This document shows, one piece after another, positions 20,864-32,589 of a stretch of DNA of 57,292 nucleotides. The stretch is from Chara braunii. Taxonomy: Eukaryota > Streptophyta > Charophyceae > Charales > Characeae. The stretch lies in NCBI GenBank assembly GCA_003427395.1, contig BFEA01000179.1, positions 2,289,803 to 2,347,094 on the forward strand, written 5' to 3'. Under the pieces are notes generated by a model that did no database searches, was not told the origin of the DNA, and was given only the letters and a program-made list of their open reading frames with translations. Position 1 is the stretch's first letter. Each line of letters starts with the position of its first letter. The position numbers were made by a program, and so were the translations under genes.

Positions 20864-21505
20864 TTACTTGCTGCCACCTCTGCTCAACGGTTTTGGATTA
20901 TAGCCATCAAAGTCAAAGAGAGCACCACCTGGTGCAAAGGGGACCTGGGGAAATACCACATGTAACCAGTGCTCCCTCCAGTAACTCTCCCTGCAGAAGA
21001 TATAGTCAACAATCCGGTCATAGGTGGCTCCCTTTATTCCCTGCCCAACATCTCTCACGTGATAAGTGATCACCAACGTGGGAGACTCATTGGCCCTAAT
21101 GACGAAGCTCTGATGTCCAACGTGTCGGTAACAGAACTTCTCAACCAGCTTACCCCATGTAGGGGTTGCCTCATGTTGAGGAGCCAGCTTGACCAATCTG
21201 CAAAGTAAGGTAGAATGCTCCTGACAAGTGGTTACACCAAACAATGGTACCCTGGTGATAAAGGGGGATATCAACAACTCAGAAAAATAGCCCAACTCGA
21301 TGGGATCAGCAATCAACTCAGCATAAGGGCTCGCCTGAATGGGCCAGGCTGAACAGCAATAACTCGATATAGGGGCCCACCTGAAAGGGCCCGGCTGAAC
21401 AGCCACAACTCGATATAGGGGCCCGCCTGAATGGGCTCGGCTGAACAGCAACAACTCAATATAGGGGCCCGCTTGAGTAGGCTCGGCTGAACAACAACAA
21501 CTCAA
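20864..21505 (-). CDS. LTR ORF a, minus copy (213 aa)
   Basis: The N-terminal 70 residues read through the 46-bp GGGCCC array and are probably not functional protein. From about residue 75 the frame becomes protein-like: KLVEKFCYRHVGHQSFVIRA, LVITYHVRDVGQGIKGATYD, FCRESYWREHWLHVVFPQVP, GGALFDFDGYNPKP. The plus copy preserves the C-terminal half and has several disruptions in the first. Here the frame ends at TAA where the plus copy has GAA. The end pattern (W..HVVFPQV...GGALFDFDGYNP) faintly resembles the tail of the pre-gag domain (TWSVLP...PASFCDGKDWGP). That link is speculative. Confidence 0.5.
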   Translation of the reverse strand: MSCCCSAEPTQAGPYIELLLFSRAHSGGPLYRVVAVQPGPFRWAPISSYCCSAWPIQASPYAELIADPIELGYFSELLISPFITRVPLFGVTTCQEHSTLLCRLVKLAPQHEATPTWGKLVEKFCYRHVGHQSFVIRANESPTLVITYHVRDVGQGIKGATYDRIVDYIFCRESYWREHWLHVVFPQVPFAPGGALFDFDGYNPKPLSRGGSK

Positions 21506-21640
21506 TATAGGGGCCCGCCTGAATGGGCCCGGCTGAACAGCAACAACTCAATATAGGGGCCCGCCTAAATGGGCCCAGTTGAACAGCAACAACTCGATAG
21601 AGGGGCCCGCCTGAGTGGGCCCGGCTGAACAACAACTCAG
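21340..21640 (-). repeat. 46-bp GGGCCC tandem array
   Basis: About six copies with CTCGATATAGGGGCCCGCCT. The unit is a perfect counterpart of the array at 39770-39960 in the plus copy. Confidence 0.85.
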
Positions 21641-21999
21641 CAGCTCAGCAGCTCAACCTAGCAACGTCATATGAGTATCTCTGTCGCGAGTGGACTGAAC
21701 TGTCAGTCTCGTCACTGTAGAGGACTGATCATCAAGGTGTTATCTATGCAGGGGCCAGTTGTAAAATACTGCATGTGCAAACTGGACCGCGTTGATATCA
21801 CATGTGCATGAAAAATACCATCTGCACAGAGACTGATATGAATATTGTCCATGCAGAGACTGATCGACAAGAAATCAAATCAGCGGGAGTTGGGGCCTAG
21901 TCATATCATCAGAGACATCCAGTCACGTCCTCAAGACTAATCACACTAGCAAGGCGCACGTCCCCGACCATCATACCGGTAGGGCGTGCGTTCTTGAAT

Positions 22000-22740
22000 C
22001 ATCAGAACATCAGAGCACTCACTCACATAGCCTACCCGAGCCAGGGCGCACTCATGTAATGATATCGAGCATAGGCGCGCATGGGCGCATACTCGAAAGA
22101 CAATACTAAGCTTGGGCGCGCATAGGCGCACACTGAAATCACAGTCCCAAGCTTGGGCACGTACTCAGATAGTGAGTTCAAGCCTAGGTACGCATGGGCG
22201 CACACTCAGATGGCAATACTGAGCATAGGCGCGCATGAACGCGCACTCAAATAACAATGCTGATCATGGGTGCGCATGGGCGCGCACTTAAATAACAATA
22301 TCTGGCTTGGGCACGCATAGGCGCACACTCAAATAGCAATACCAAGCTCAGGCGCGCATGGGCGCGCACTCTCACAGCAATGCCAAGCTTGGGCGTGCAT
22401 GGGCGCTCTCTCTAACAACAATGCCAAGCTTGGGCGCGCATGGGCGCGCACTCTAACAGCAATGCCAAGCTTGGGCGCACATGGGCTCGCACTCTAACAA
22501 CAATGCCAAGCTTGGGCGCGCACTCTAACAGCAATGCCAAGCCTGGGCGCGCATGGGCGCGTACTCTAACAGCAATGTCAAGCTTGGGCACACACTTAAA
22601 TAACACTATCTAGCTTGGGCGTGCATGGGCGCGCACTCTAACAACAATGCAAAGCTTGGGCGCGCATGGGCGCGTACTCTAACAGCAATGCCAAGCTTGG
22701 GCGCGCACTTAAATAACACTATCTAGCTTGGGCACGCATG
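22000..22740 (-). repeat. 41-bp GCGCGC-rich tandem array
   Basis: Many imperfect copies of GGGCGCGCACTCTAACAGCA and AATGCCAAGCTTGGGCGCG. Counterpart of 38700-39360. Confidence 0.85.
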
Positions 22741-23035
22741 GGCGCGCACTCAAATAGCCAAACTGAGACTGGGCGCGCACTCAAACAGCCAAACCGAGAC
22801 TGGGAGCGCACTCAAAGAGCCAAACTTAGACTGGGAGCGCACTCAAACAGCCAAACTGAGACTGGGAGCACACTCAAACAGCCAAACTGAGACTGGGCGC
22901 TCACTCAAACAGCTAAACTGAGACTGGGCCCGCACTCAAACAGCCAAACTGAGACTGGGCGCGCACTCAAACAGCGTAACTAAGACTGGGCGCACGCCCA
23001 AATAACCAAACTGAGACTGAGCGCGCACTCAAATC
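22740..23035 (-). repeat. 31-bp tandem array
   Basis: About nine copies of CACTCAAACAGCCAAACTGA followed by GACTGGG(C/A)GCG. Counterpart of 38400-38700. Confidence 0.85.
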
Positions 23036-23419
23036 ATCAGGATAGAATACACAGATTGAGTGTGCAAAGGCGCACTGATTCGAGCTCATCAAAGCAGAGT
23101 TTACAGATTGAGTGCGCACTGTTACACAAACTCAAATTCCTCAAAGCTGAGTTCACAAGTTGAGTGCGCATTGTCGTACTGACTCAAGTTCATCAAAGTC
23201 GAGTCTTGGATGGAGTGCACACTTTCGCACAGACTCAAATTCATCAAAGTCGAGTCTTGGATGGAACGTGCAGTGTCAAACTCAAGCTCGAGTGTGCACA
23301 GTCACACTTGCTCAAGATCTTTAACGCTGGGTTTACAAATTGAGTGCGCACTGTCGCACAGGCTCAAATCCATCAAAGACGAGTTCACAGATCAAATGTT
23401 TATTGGCATTGGTTCATAA

Positions 23420-23640
23420 ATTAGCCCTTAGTTGTAGTGCGCATGTGCACATGACATCTGGCTCGAAAATCAGCCCTTAATTATAGTGCGCATGTGCGCA
23501 CAGCATCTGGCCCGAAAACCAGCCCTTAATTATAGTGCGCATGTGCGCTCAGCATCTGGCCCGAAAACCAGCCCTTAATTATAGTGCGCATGTGCGCTCA
23601 GCATCTGGCCCGAAAATCATCCCTCGAACATAATGCTCGT
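23420..23640 (-). repeat. 49-bp array found only in the minus-copy LTR
   Basis: About four copies with CAGCCCTTAATTATAGTGCG, nearly identical to each other. I find no counterpart in the plus-copy LTR. Confidence 0.75.
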
Positions 23641-23779
23641 AGATACGACCTTCAGACATGGTGCGCGCTAGCGCACGGTTCAGATATGGCCCTCAGACAT
23701 AGTCCGCACTATCGCACGGGTCAGATATGACCCTCAGACATAGTGCGCGGTGGTGCACAGTTCAGATACGGTCCTCAAT

Positions 23780-24235
23780 GTGGCCGAACAGGCACAGTCT
23801 CAGAATCGTCATGATACTCAATGTAACTGCGCAGGCACAGTCTCAAAATTGGCATGATACTCAATGTGACTACGCTGGCACGGTCTCAAAATCGGCATGA
23901 TACTCCATGTGACTGCGCTGGCAGTCTCAAAATCGACAAGACACTCAATGTGACTGCGCTGGCACAGTCTCAAAATCGGCTTGGTACTCGATGTAACTGC
24001 GCTGGGACAGTCTCAAAATCGGCTTGGTACTCAATGTGACTGTGCTGGCACAGTTTCAAAATCGGCAAGATACTCAATGTGACTGCGCTGGCACCGTCTC
24101 AAAATCGGCAAGATACTCAATGTGACTGCGCTGACAGAGTCTCAAAATCGGCTTGGTACTCGATGTGACTGCACTGGCACAGTCTCAAAATCGGCTTGGT
24201 ACTCGATGTGACTGCGCTGGCACAGTCTCGAAATC
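23780..24235 (-). repeat. 43-bp tandem array
   Basis: About ten copies of the unit described at 1-155. Confidence 0.85.
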
Positions 24236-24439
24236 ATTACTACGAACCGCGGCTTGTAGGCTGGGTGCGCAATGTCGCACTGATTTTTAGTGCGCACAGT
24301 CGCATTGTATCTGAACTTATCAGAGATCACTGGAGAGTGGTAGCACAATGTCGCACCCAAGTTTACGCGCGCACAGTCGCATTACGGTGCACTGACTCAC
24401 TATTCTCAGTCTGGGTGCCTCTTACTTGACTTAAGTGCT

Positions 24440-24900
24440 CCTTGGCACAACAAAATCGACGTACTTAGTTTGAGTGCCCCTTGGCACAGTAATTCGATAT
24501 AATCAGTTTGAGTGCCCCTTGGCACAGCAATTCGACATTCTCAGTTTGAGTGCCCCTCTTCACAGCAAAATCGACATACTCAGTCTGACTGCCCCTCCGC
24601 ACAGCAAAATCGACGTTCTCAGTTTGAGTGCCCCTTGGCACAACAATTCGATGTACTCAGTTTGAGTGCCCCTTGGCACAGCAATTCGTCATACTCAATC
24701 CGAGTGCCCCTTGGCACAACAAAATCGACATATTCTGTTTGAGTGCCCCTGGACACATCAAAATCGACGTACTCAATCTGAGTGCCCCTTGGCACAGCAA
24801 AATCGATATATTATATTTGAGTGCCCGCTTGGCATAACAAAATTGACATACTCAATCTGAGTGCTTGTGGGCACAAAAAATCGAGATGCTCAATTGGAGT
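24440..24900 (-). repeat. 38-bp tandem array
   Basis: Same unit as at 360-800; about twelve copies. Confidence 0.85.
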
Positions 24901-25041
24901 GTCTGCTGGCACAGTAAATCGACATATTCAATCTGAGTGCCTGTTTTCTGGCACGGTGCGCTCAGGCATACAGCGACCCTCAGCCCTCTGCACGGTGCGC
25001 CCAGGCATACAGCGACCCTCAGCCCTCTGGCACGGTGCGCT

Positions 25042-25201
25042 NNNNNNNNNNNNNNNNNNNNNNNNNNNNNNNNNNNNNNNNNNNNNNNNNNNNNNNNNNN
25101 NNNNNNNNNNNNNNNNNNNNNNNNNNNNNNNNNNNNNNNNNNNNNNNNNNNNNNNNNNNNNNNNNNNNNNNNNNNNNNNNNNNNNNNNNNNNNNNNNNNN
25201 N
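25042..25201. other. Assembly gap, 160 N
   Basis: The gap lies inside the 40-bp array, which continues on both sides. The real copy number is unknown. Confidence 0.98.
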
Positions 25202-25763
25202 GCACAGTGCGCTCAGTCATACAACGACCCTCAGCCCTCTGGCACGGTGCGCTCAGGCATACAGCGACCCTCAGCCCTCTGGCACGGTGCGCTCAGTCAT
25301 ACAGTGACCCTCAGCCCTCTGGCGCGGTGCGCTCAAGCATACAGTGACCCTCAGCCCGCTGGCACAGTGCGCTCAGGCATACAGTGACCCTCAAATACTA
25401 CAATGGTACGCACAGAAAATGCAAGGGTGCGAACAGGAAGTAAAAAGAGCCTACTCATAAGCAACCGGCCTGACTAAGGGAAATGACGGAAGTGAGTAGG
25501 AAGAGAGAGAAAGAAGAGAGGGAGCGAAAGGAGCAAAGAGAGAGAGAGGTGGGAGAGGAGGCCAGGGAGAAGGCAATGGCCCTAGTGGGAACTAGGACCG
25601 TCGTGCTTCCCCGAGCGGCCCCACCCCTTTACCTCCCTCTTGCTTGCCTTGGTCTTTCTCCTTCTCTTACTTGCCCCAGTGCTGCAGCTCCGATCCGCCG
25701 TTCCGCCAGCGCTTCCGCATTCCCGCAAGTGAGGGTCTCTCTCTCCAAGTGGCACGACCTCTC

Positions 25764-25770
25764 TTTTATA
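25764..25770 (-). promoter_or_regulatory. LTR TATA box, minus copy
   Basis: TATAAAA on the minus strand, about 0.9 kb inside the LTR. The flanking CGGCCTCTT arm is kept; the other arm is partly changed (AGAGAGGTCG). Confidence 0.6.
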
Positions 25771-26675
25771 GTGAAGAGGCCGGGTGGTCGGGCGAAGTGC
25801 AACAGCCCTTGGGCTAAAAAATAGCACAGGCTTGTGCTAAAATTAGCACAGGCCTGTACTAAAATTAGCGCGGGACTGGGACAGCCCCGACTTTGGGACA
25901 CGAACAGTAAGTCCCGTGTTAAAAATAGCACGGGCCTGCACTAAATATAGCACAGGCCTGTGCTAAAATTAGCGCGAGACTGTGCTAAAATTAGCGCGGG
26001 ACTGAGACAACCCCGACTTTGGGACACGAACAGTCAGTCCCGTGTTAAAAATAGCACAGGCCTGCGCTAAATATAGCGCGGGCCTATGCTAAAATTAGCG
26101 CGAGGCTGTGTTAAAATTAGCGTGGGGCTTGGCATAAAAATAGTGCGGACCTGCACTATATTTAGCACGACCCTGCACTAAAAATAACCCAGGCCTGTGC
26201 TAAAAATAGTGTGGCCTACGCTAAAAATAGCACAAACCAGTACTAAAATTAGTGTCGGGCTTAAACTGGCCCGACTTTGGAATACAAAGGGTCGGCCTTG
26301 TTTTGAAAACAAAACACCCCTCTTAACGTTAATAAGTGCCCAATCCCGTATCCCCCTTGACCATTTCGGGCCGCACTCTTCCCGATGAGGTAAGTCCGGT
26401 TCCGTGGTCAATTCTAACTAACCCTTGGCCCGTTTTCAGTGCCATCCGGACTGGGTCCTACTAATCTGGCCCTTGTAGACGCGGCGGTTCAGCCCAAAAG
26501 CCGTGATTCGATATCCATGGGGCTGGACCGTCGTGTCGTCTTGCCCGTTGACTCGACCCAAGGGGCCAAACAGCGCGTCAACACTTTGCTGATCTTGACC
26601 GCAAGCAACTCTACAGTGTGGAGGCTGACCGCGACAAGTCAACTATACGTTGACGAGGCGCGTCGCTCTCCGACA

Positions 26676-27824
26676 CCGCGTGACTGGGTTGTGGCGGCGG
26701 TGGATTGCAAAAAAGATCGAGTGTCGAAAAAGCGACTCCGCATCTTCTGGTACTGTCGAGCAGCCTCGTAGGCCTGCTCGAAGGAGGCGAAGCTCTGTCG
26801 CCAGAGCTCGATGCGGTAGTCAGTCGGAAGACTGACTACGAACCTATTGGTCAAAAGGACCTCAGGTAGGAGTGCCTCATTGCATGTCACGCTCAAGATC
26901 GGCTGGTGCGGAGGACGTGCGCCACTGCGTCTGAGTGACCCGATCTAGGACGTCGGTTGCATCGTGGAGAGTGTCGTAGCGGTCATGGAGGAACGTGGTG
27001 AAATCCGCGAAAGTGGGAGCCTCACCTGGGCGAGTACGATGGGTATAATAGTTCTCCCATGCAGAGAACGTGCTGCCTCGCAATTTAGTTGCGAGCGCAG
27101 AGCACCACAACTCCTGACCAGTGTTAGTTAGTGTCAGCGCACGTGTGGAAGCCTGCAACCATTGCGGCACATGCATAGTACCATCGAAGTTGGGTATATC
27201 GGACAGACGCACAAGGGTGGGACCGTTGTGCTGACGGCGAGGGGAGAGAGGTCGCGGGGCCTGCAATGCGGAGACAAATATCGAGGCCGGTACAGACGTA
27301 AAAGTGGTAGCAGCCTGAGAGTCGGGGCTGCTAATGGACGGTCCAGCAGACGTGGAGGCAACAGTCGCAGCCAACTGTAACGGAGTAGCGAGGTAATAGG
27401 GTAGAGGGGGGGGAGCCGGTCGAGGGAAACGAGCCGGCAAGACAGAGGTGGGAGGGGCGATATAAGAAGAAGGGTGCGCAACCTGTGAAGGGTGAGGTTG
27501 TCTCAGGGACGGAATCTCCGCCTGGAGCCGCGCCACGGTGCCCTGTAGGGTAGCCGCCCGTTGTGTGTGCGGGGTCGGGGGTGGAGGGGGCGAAGAGAGT
27601 ATCCTAGCGGGAGGAGGAAGAACTCCGGGCCGTAGTGCCGCGACCGGTGCAGGAAGCTGGAAAGTAGCACCGAGGTGGGTAGATGAAACTGTCTGGTCAG
27701 ATACCGATATTTGGGCATCAGCACATGCGGCAGTGGCCGAAGCAGCCGGGGCGGCGGGAGCAGCGGGGGCCAATGGATGTGCCACAACAAACAGTATGCT
27801 CTGAGCGACAACAACACTCACCAC
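26676..27824 (-). pseudogene. gag: Gag of an unrelated Ty3/gypsy element, cut by the LTR
   Basis: The N-terminal 200 residues are Ala/Pro/Ser-rich and low in complexity. After that comes a typical retrotransposon gag domain: IPNFDGTMHVPQWLQ, ALATKLRGSTFSAWENYY, TFADFTTFLHDRYDTL. At 26885 the frame meets a stop right after LERDMQ. One frame over it continues as NEALLPEVLLTNRFVVSLP and SFEQAYEAARQYQK, so a single frameshift has occurred. The sequence ends at 26676, where the LTR of the minus element begins (CGACA|CCGCG). The protein is not close to the family A gag. Its pol should lie on the far side of the insertion, outside the window. Confidence 0.75.
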
Positions 27825-27867
27825 TGCGGAAGGGGAGTGTTGGGCCTGGCCCTCGGTGTCGGTGCGA

Positions 27868-27885
27868 ATACCCTGACAAGGGTAT
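27868..27885. repeat. Small hairpin upstream of the gag
   Basis: ATACCCT and AGGGTAT pair perfectly around the loop GACA. The rest of 27825-28411 holds no gene that I can support. Confidence 0.5.
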
Positions 27886-28411
27886 CCGCCCTGGTTTTTG
27901 CAAGCAACGGAAAATAAGTTTAGTTTAAAGTTTGAGTATACCGCGCGAGTCGCGGCAGTGTCCGTTGTTTATGCGGCTGATGGTTGACTAGAATAAAGAG
28001 TGTGTGGGCGTGCGGATTTGAGGCGCGCGTGATCTTTTTAAATTGTTGATGATTGTGAAAGTCGGCATTGGTCGCCGGCTGGATTTTTATCCTAATTAAA
28101 TAGGGATTAAAAAGATTATGTCTCTCCTATGACTTGTGCGTACGTCTGGAGGATGGCGTCGACAACAGTGTGGCTTCTGAATTGTTGTGGTAGGTCGCTG
28201 TGTCGTGCAGTGCCCGTTTATTTAGGCGCCCGTCAGAGCTAAATTCAGATTTGGGCCTAACATCAGCAGTTGCGGCGTCCGACTTTCATCAAAGAGATTT
28301 AGGGATCGAGATCGAGCGACGACACGAGGATCAGAGTGGCCCGAAGGGACCGAGGGGTGGAGGGCCCGACGGGGCTATCCGCCTTAGTTTTGCCTCCGGC
28401 GGCGTTGGGAC

Positions 28412-28789
28412 GGTACTAGCAGCTCCTTTTTCCTCGTTCGCCATATCCTGACGATTAAAAGTTTTTTTGGGATATTTTATTAGTCATTGTTATATTATTA
28501 TTATTTTCTGCGTCGGGCATTCTTTGACTTGGGCGTAATGACGGGTCTAGAAGTCGTCACGGCAATCGAGGACCTTAAGCGCTGTCTCTTATACACATCT
28601 AGATGTGTATAAGAGACAGGGTACTAGCAGCTCCTTTTTCCTCGTTCGCCATATCCTGACGATTAAAAGTTTTTTTGGGATATTTTATTAGTCATTGTTA
28701 TATTATTATTATTTTCTGCGTCGGGCATTCTTTGACTTGGGCGTAATGACGGGTCTAGAAGTCGTCACGGCAATCGAGGACCTTAAGCG
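28412..28789. other. Assembly artefact: adapter between duplicated 170-bp segments
   Basis: 28582-28619 is CTGTCTCTTATACACATCT followed by its reverse complement, the Nextera mate-pair junction adapter. The 170 bp before it (28412-28581) are repeated exactly after it (28620-28789). This is a library molecule built into the assembly. The true sequence should contain this segment once and no adapter. Confidence 0.97.
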
Positions 28790-30880
28790 CGCGCCTTGAT
28801 TTTGATGAACCTAAGGGTTCCAGTGTGTTTGGGACACCGACTAATCTTCTTTATTTTTCACCTGGGGATCGGAGTGCTGAGGTGCGTGGCCGTGGCTTCC
28901 CTCACGAGTCACTTCCCACTTGAAAAGCGTCGATAGCCTAAAGTGAAAAAGAGTTGGGGATCTCGAGTGAGGCTGTGGGGTGGCAGCCCAAGGGTGGCAA
29001 TGGTCGTTATGGATGTACTGCTCGCGAGCCGTGATCTGTTGTGGGAAGTTTGAGTTGAGCATGCCCACCGGCCCCGCTGGTATAGGACTATGCCTCGCCG
29101 CAGGCCAAGGAGTGCCGGTAGAGCGGCACAGACGAAGGTCTGGGAGTGTTCGTGGGGCATCGCCGTGGAAAACCTAGGTAGGGCACGGTGGGTACCAGGG
29201 CCAAGGCTTGCTGCCTGTCGCACAGGCTGCCTAGCGAACTTGGGTGTCTGGCGAAAAACTAATCGAATTGTCTAGTATTGGCCCCCTCCGAGGTTTCCCT
29301 TAGGATAGTTGCGGCTGCAAAGGCACGGTAAGTATAGGGAAGGGGGACTACGAGCGGTGAGACAGACATCGGAGTGACGGGCACCGAGGCAGTAGGGCAA
29401 GGCAGCGGGCAGAGAAAGGCAGCAGAGCAACGACGTTGAGGCAAGGAGTGTGGTGCACACAGAGAGAAACGAACCCCGGCCGGAAAATGCGCCAGGTGCA
29501 TGCGAAGAGCCATGGGCTATGGCAGAGGGAGAAGGGAATGGAAGAATGTGAGGCCCGCCCGATCCTTGATGAAAACGGGCGGGGAAAGGGTCGAGTCCAA
29601 GGTTTTAGCATAGGGCGAACACGATGGCGGGATTAGATTTAGCGATAAGTTAGTAGAGAGAGAGCTATTAAAAAAATGGGCCACACGGAGAGTTGGTGGA
29701 GTCGGCTATGGCAAGAGTTCGAAAGGTGATTTCCCACTCGATTCCCAACGGAATCGAGCGAACCGAAATGATGAACGGGTTTTTTTTGACATTGCAAACA
29801 CGATATTGGAGTTAGAATAGGATGAAAATCAGAATAGAGGGAGTTTGTAAGGAATAGTCGTGCGCAGGATATGGCGGAAGTGAGGGACTAAAGGAGGAAG
29901 GGAGAGTGTATCTGGCCTATTTCTGCGTGAGATCGGGTGGAGGAAGGCCCGAATTGGGGGTTTCGGGTCCTTTTGGGACATGGCGACCTCGAATCCATAG
30001 CTACATTAGGGAGAAAGTGGGTAGGAGGTGGAGAAGATAAAGAGATAGCGTGCGTGGGAGTGGCCGAGGAAGGAAGAGGAGAGACGAGCGATAATAAAGA
30101 TTCGCCTACTCGGTCGATTATCACTGAAGGATCGAAGTGGAGGTTCCGGGAATGGACGAATCCCATGGGAAAGGCAGGTTCAGAGTTAGAGCGGCGGATC
30201 CGACAGCGCGGGGAATAGGAAGGGTGTGAGGAAGGAGGATTTTTATGAGTAGAAATGAATCTACCCGCGTTCTAGCGGAAGATTCATTATGATTTCCTTG
30301 TTGCTCTTTCCCCAGCGAGCTAGTGATATGAATCTGACCACGGGGTAGCGGACTTACCTGTTTAGCGGTGAAACGGAGTGGTGAAAAGACATGCTGAAAC
30401 TCCAAGCTGCGCTAAGCATATGGGCAATGGGCGGAGTAAGAGCAGGCTGAGGAAAAGGGGATAACGGGGTACTCACCTCGGTTGCGCCGTCCGTCAGTTA
30501 CGATCTGCCGTGGGGCAGATCTACTTAACAGTACAAACAGGGGTTGACGGTAAACGTAACTTTCTGGTCTCTGTGCTAGCTTCCTTCCTACGTCGCACTG
30601 TGGAAGACCGTTCGATGATGCATATGGGAGGATGTTGGTCTGTGGGCGCGACTTTGAGTCGGCACTATATCAAAGCAGGAGTTGCTGCTAACCTCATTGT
30701 TATTGCTGAAACTGCCCAAAGAACGGGCTGCTGCAGACCATCAGCTGCTGCCTTCATAGTACGACTGTGTTCAGGATACTATGTACTGAAGAAGAGTATT
30801 GTTGTTCCCCCTCCTGCAAATTATGCTGGCAGCCTGGCACCAGCTGAATAAATAGAAATTAGGAGGTACCTCTGAGAATC
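28790..30880. other. No recognisable gene
   Basis: ORFs up to about 110 codons occur on both strands, but none has a motif or codon pattern I trust. It may be the 5' region of the element whose gag is at 26676-27824, or older repeat debris. Confidence 0.5.
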
Positions 30881-30899
30881 AGCGGTGGGGGTCAAGTGA

Positions 30900-31110
30900 G
30901 GTGCTAACTGCCGCTGCTGCTGTTGGCTGTATACAAACTGCTGCTGCGTACTGTGCACAAACTGCTGCTGTTGGGAACTGGGCACGAACTGCTTTTGTTG
31001 ACTATGCACGAGCTGCTGCCGCTTCTGTTGACTGTGTGCGAACTGTTGCTAACTGCTGAGTACTACTATTGCTTACTGTTGGCTACTGTATACTGTTGCA
31101 CATCGTAGCC
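30900..31110. repeat. Degenerate CTGCTG-rich minisatellite
   Basis: Repeated words AACTGCTGCTGTTG and ACTGTGCACGAACTG at 24-30-bp spacing. The minus-strand Q-rich ORF over it is a by-product. Confidence 0.7.
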
Positions 31111-31789
31111 GGCCGTCGCCAACTACTACGGCCTGCTATACAGTGACCATTGGACTAAGAAAAGGTGTCAGGACTCAGAGGAATGATTGAGCTTGGGGAG
31201 AGAGATTAGTGCTAGGATTTGGGAGATCGTCAGGGGGTTGATTTCGGCAGTTTGACTCAGAGTTGACCAAGCTGTTGCTTTCTGGCCGCCATTGCAGGGC
31301 CCTCAGGCAAGTGAAGGTATCAAGGTCCTCTCCTGAGAATTGAGTTGTCCCCTTCTTGTACCTCGAGCGTCTGAAACCCCTCATCTTCTGCCTTTCTTAC
31401 TCTAAGTCTAATCCAGTTCTGAGAGGAAGGCGGCAGGGGGGATTGCAACCCGTAGGACCGCAGCAAGACTCTGTGGGGAGTCAGCCCACCGATTGCGGGA
31501 GCTCTGTCAGAACTCAGGAGGGGTTCTGGAGGCAGGGAACTGAAAGGTAACCATTACTTTCCTTCTATAAATCCAATTATAACCCTTATCTGTATCCCTT
31601 GTTCTTATTTGACTGAATATACTGCATGCATCCTTACTTTGACTTTCAATTTGACTTTCAGGACACAAACCTGACTGAATAAAGGAATGTATGCTCAATG
31701 TCAGTTTCAATTTTTTTGTTTGACTGAAAGCAGATTGTGGGGGGTGCATCTGGGGGGAGGATGGGAGAAAGACTGTATTGCATGAAGTT

Positions 31790-32330
31790 TGACCGGGTCA
31801 ACCAAAGGCTGGGCTAGTTCCATAAGTTCCGGAAGACTCAATGCTATGTTTATTTATGAATTGTCTGGAGGACCAGACATGTTCCAGAAGTTGGGGTGGT
31901 CTTGGTCCAACGCCTTGCACATACTGGAACTAGAAGGTTATAAATTGACTATACCTTATTATTATATTATTTATGAACAGGCTCGTCAAACAGGGTTCTA
32001 TAAGTTTGGGTGGTCTAACTATAGCTTATCACTAACTGAAGAGAGTATGAAGTAAGTATAAAATTGAGGTACGAAGAGGCAGGCTGAATCTTGAGCTGAA
32101 GATGATCGGTTCAGTTATATGCTTTCTCAAAAGAGTAAGTGCAGACAATTATATAAAGCTGGGATATCTAAACAGTTTAGGGCAACTAGGGTGGCCTCGT
32201 CACATGCCCAAATAAGAGAAAAGTTGTTGTGCCCTATGTTTGTGTATACTTCATGGTTGAGCTAGACATGGTTCATAAGTTTGGGTGGTCTAGCTTTATG
32301 ACCTAGGTAAGCTGGGTATAAAGGGATAAA
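31790..32330. repeat. Diverged repeats with AAGTTTGGGTGGTCT
   Basis: The core (T/A)(A/G)AAGTT(T/G)GGGTGGTCT recurs at about 31888, 32001 and 32277. Low identity in between; no gene. Confidence 0.45.
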
Positions 32331-32589
32331 TCATTGAAAGGTTATGAACCATTGTTTGTTAAGATGACTTTGGGGATGGGGAGAGTACTTACCTTTGTGG
32401 TTTGGCCTGCATGTGATTGAGTGAGGTCACTACTTAGTCTGAGTTTCAGTTTGATAGGTAGTTGCTTGAGTTGCTCGCCACATGCTAGAGTCATAGGAGT
32501 TAGTTTCAAATTCCTGCATTTTTTTAGCCAAGTTTTTTTACTTAGATCAATTCTCGCATTTTCTGAGATCATTTGTTGTACTTGGCTTT

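Larger units (their letters stand above)
11211..26675 (-). mobile_element. Family A Ty3/gypsy retrotransposon, minus copy (3' part missing)
   Basis: In element order, right to left: 5' LTR (26675-19566), AAAA spacer, PBS (19561-19544), decayed pre-gag ORFs (19305-16607), gag (16600-16401 and 14677 onward, split by a LINE fragment), protease and RT. Homology with the plus copy ends inside RNase H at about 11211; the rest of pol, the minisatellite and the 3' LTR are not attached. The LTR edge at 26675 cuts into an unrelated gag. The copy carries numerous nonsense codons and frameshifts and cannot encode functional proteins. Confidence 0.85.
19566..26675 (-). repeat. 5' LTR of minus element, 7110 bp
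   Basis: The ends are TGTCG (19566) and CGACA (26671-26675) on the plus strand, a 5-bp inverted repeat. The inner end abuts the PBS; the outer end matches the start of both plus-copy LTRs. Reading the element 5' to 3': unique start, U3 array (26260-25810), TATA (25770-25764), purine-rich leader, then arrays of 40, 38, 43, 49, about 78, 31, 41 and 46 bp, then embedded ORFs (21505-20127) and a 560-bp tail. A 160-bp N gap (25042-25201) lies in the 40-bp array, so the true length is uncertain. Confidence 0.85.

Noticed and set aside
22000-23035. CRISPR-like appearance of regularly spaced repeats
   Set aside because: Units are contiguous and degenerate without unique spacers, lie inside an LTR of a eukaryotic element, and no cas genes are near.
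30510-30851. 113-codon plus-strand ORF
   Set aside because: No recognisable motif and no supporting context.
30821-31009. Q-rich ORF (minus strand)
   Set aside because: Low-complexity reading of a CTG-rich minisatellite.
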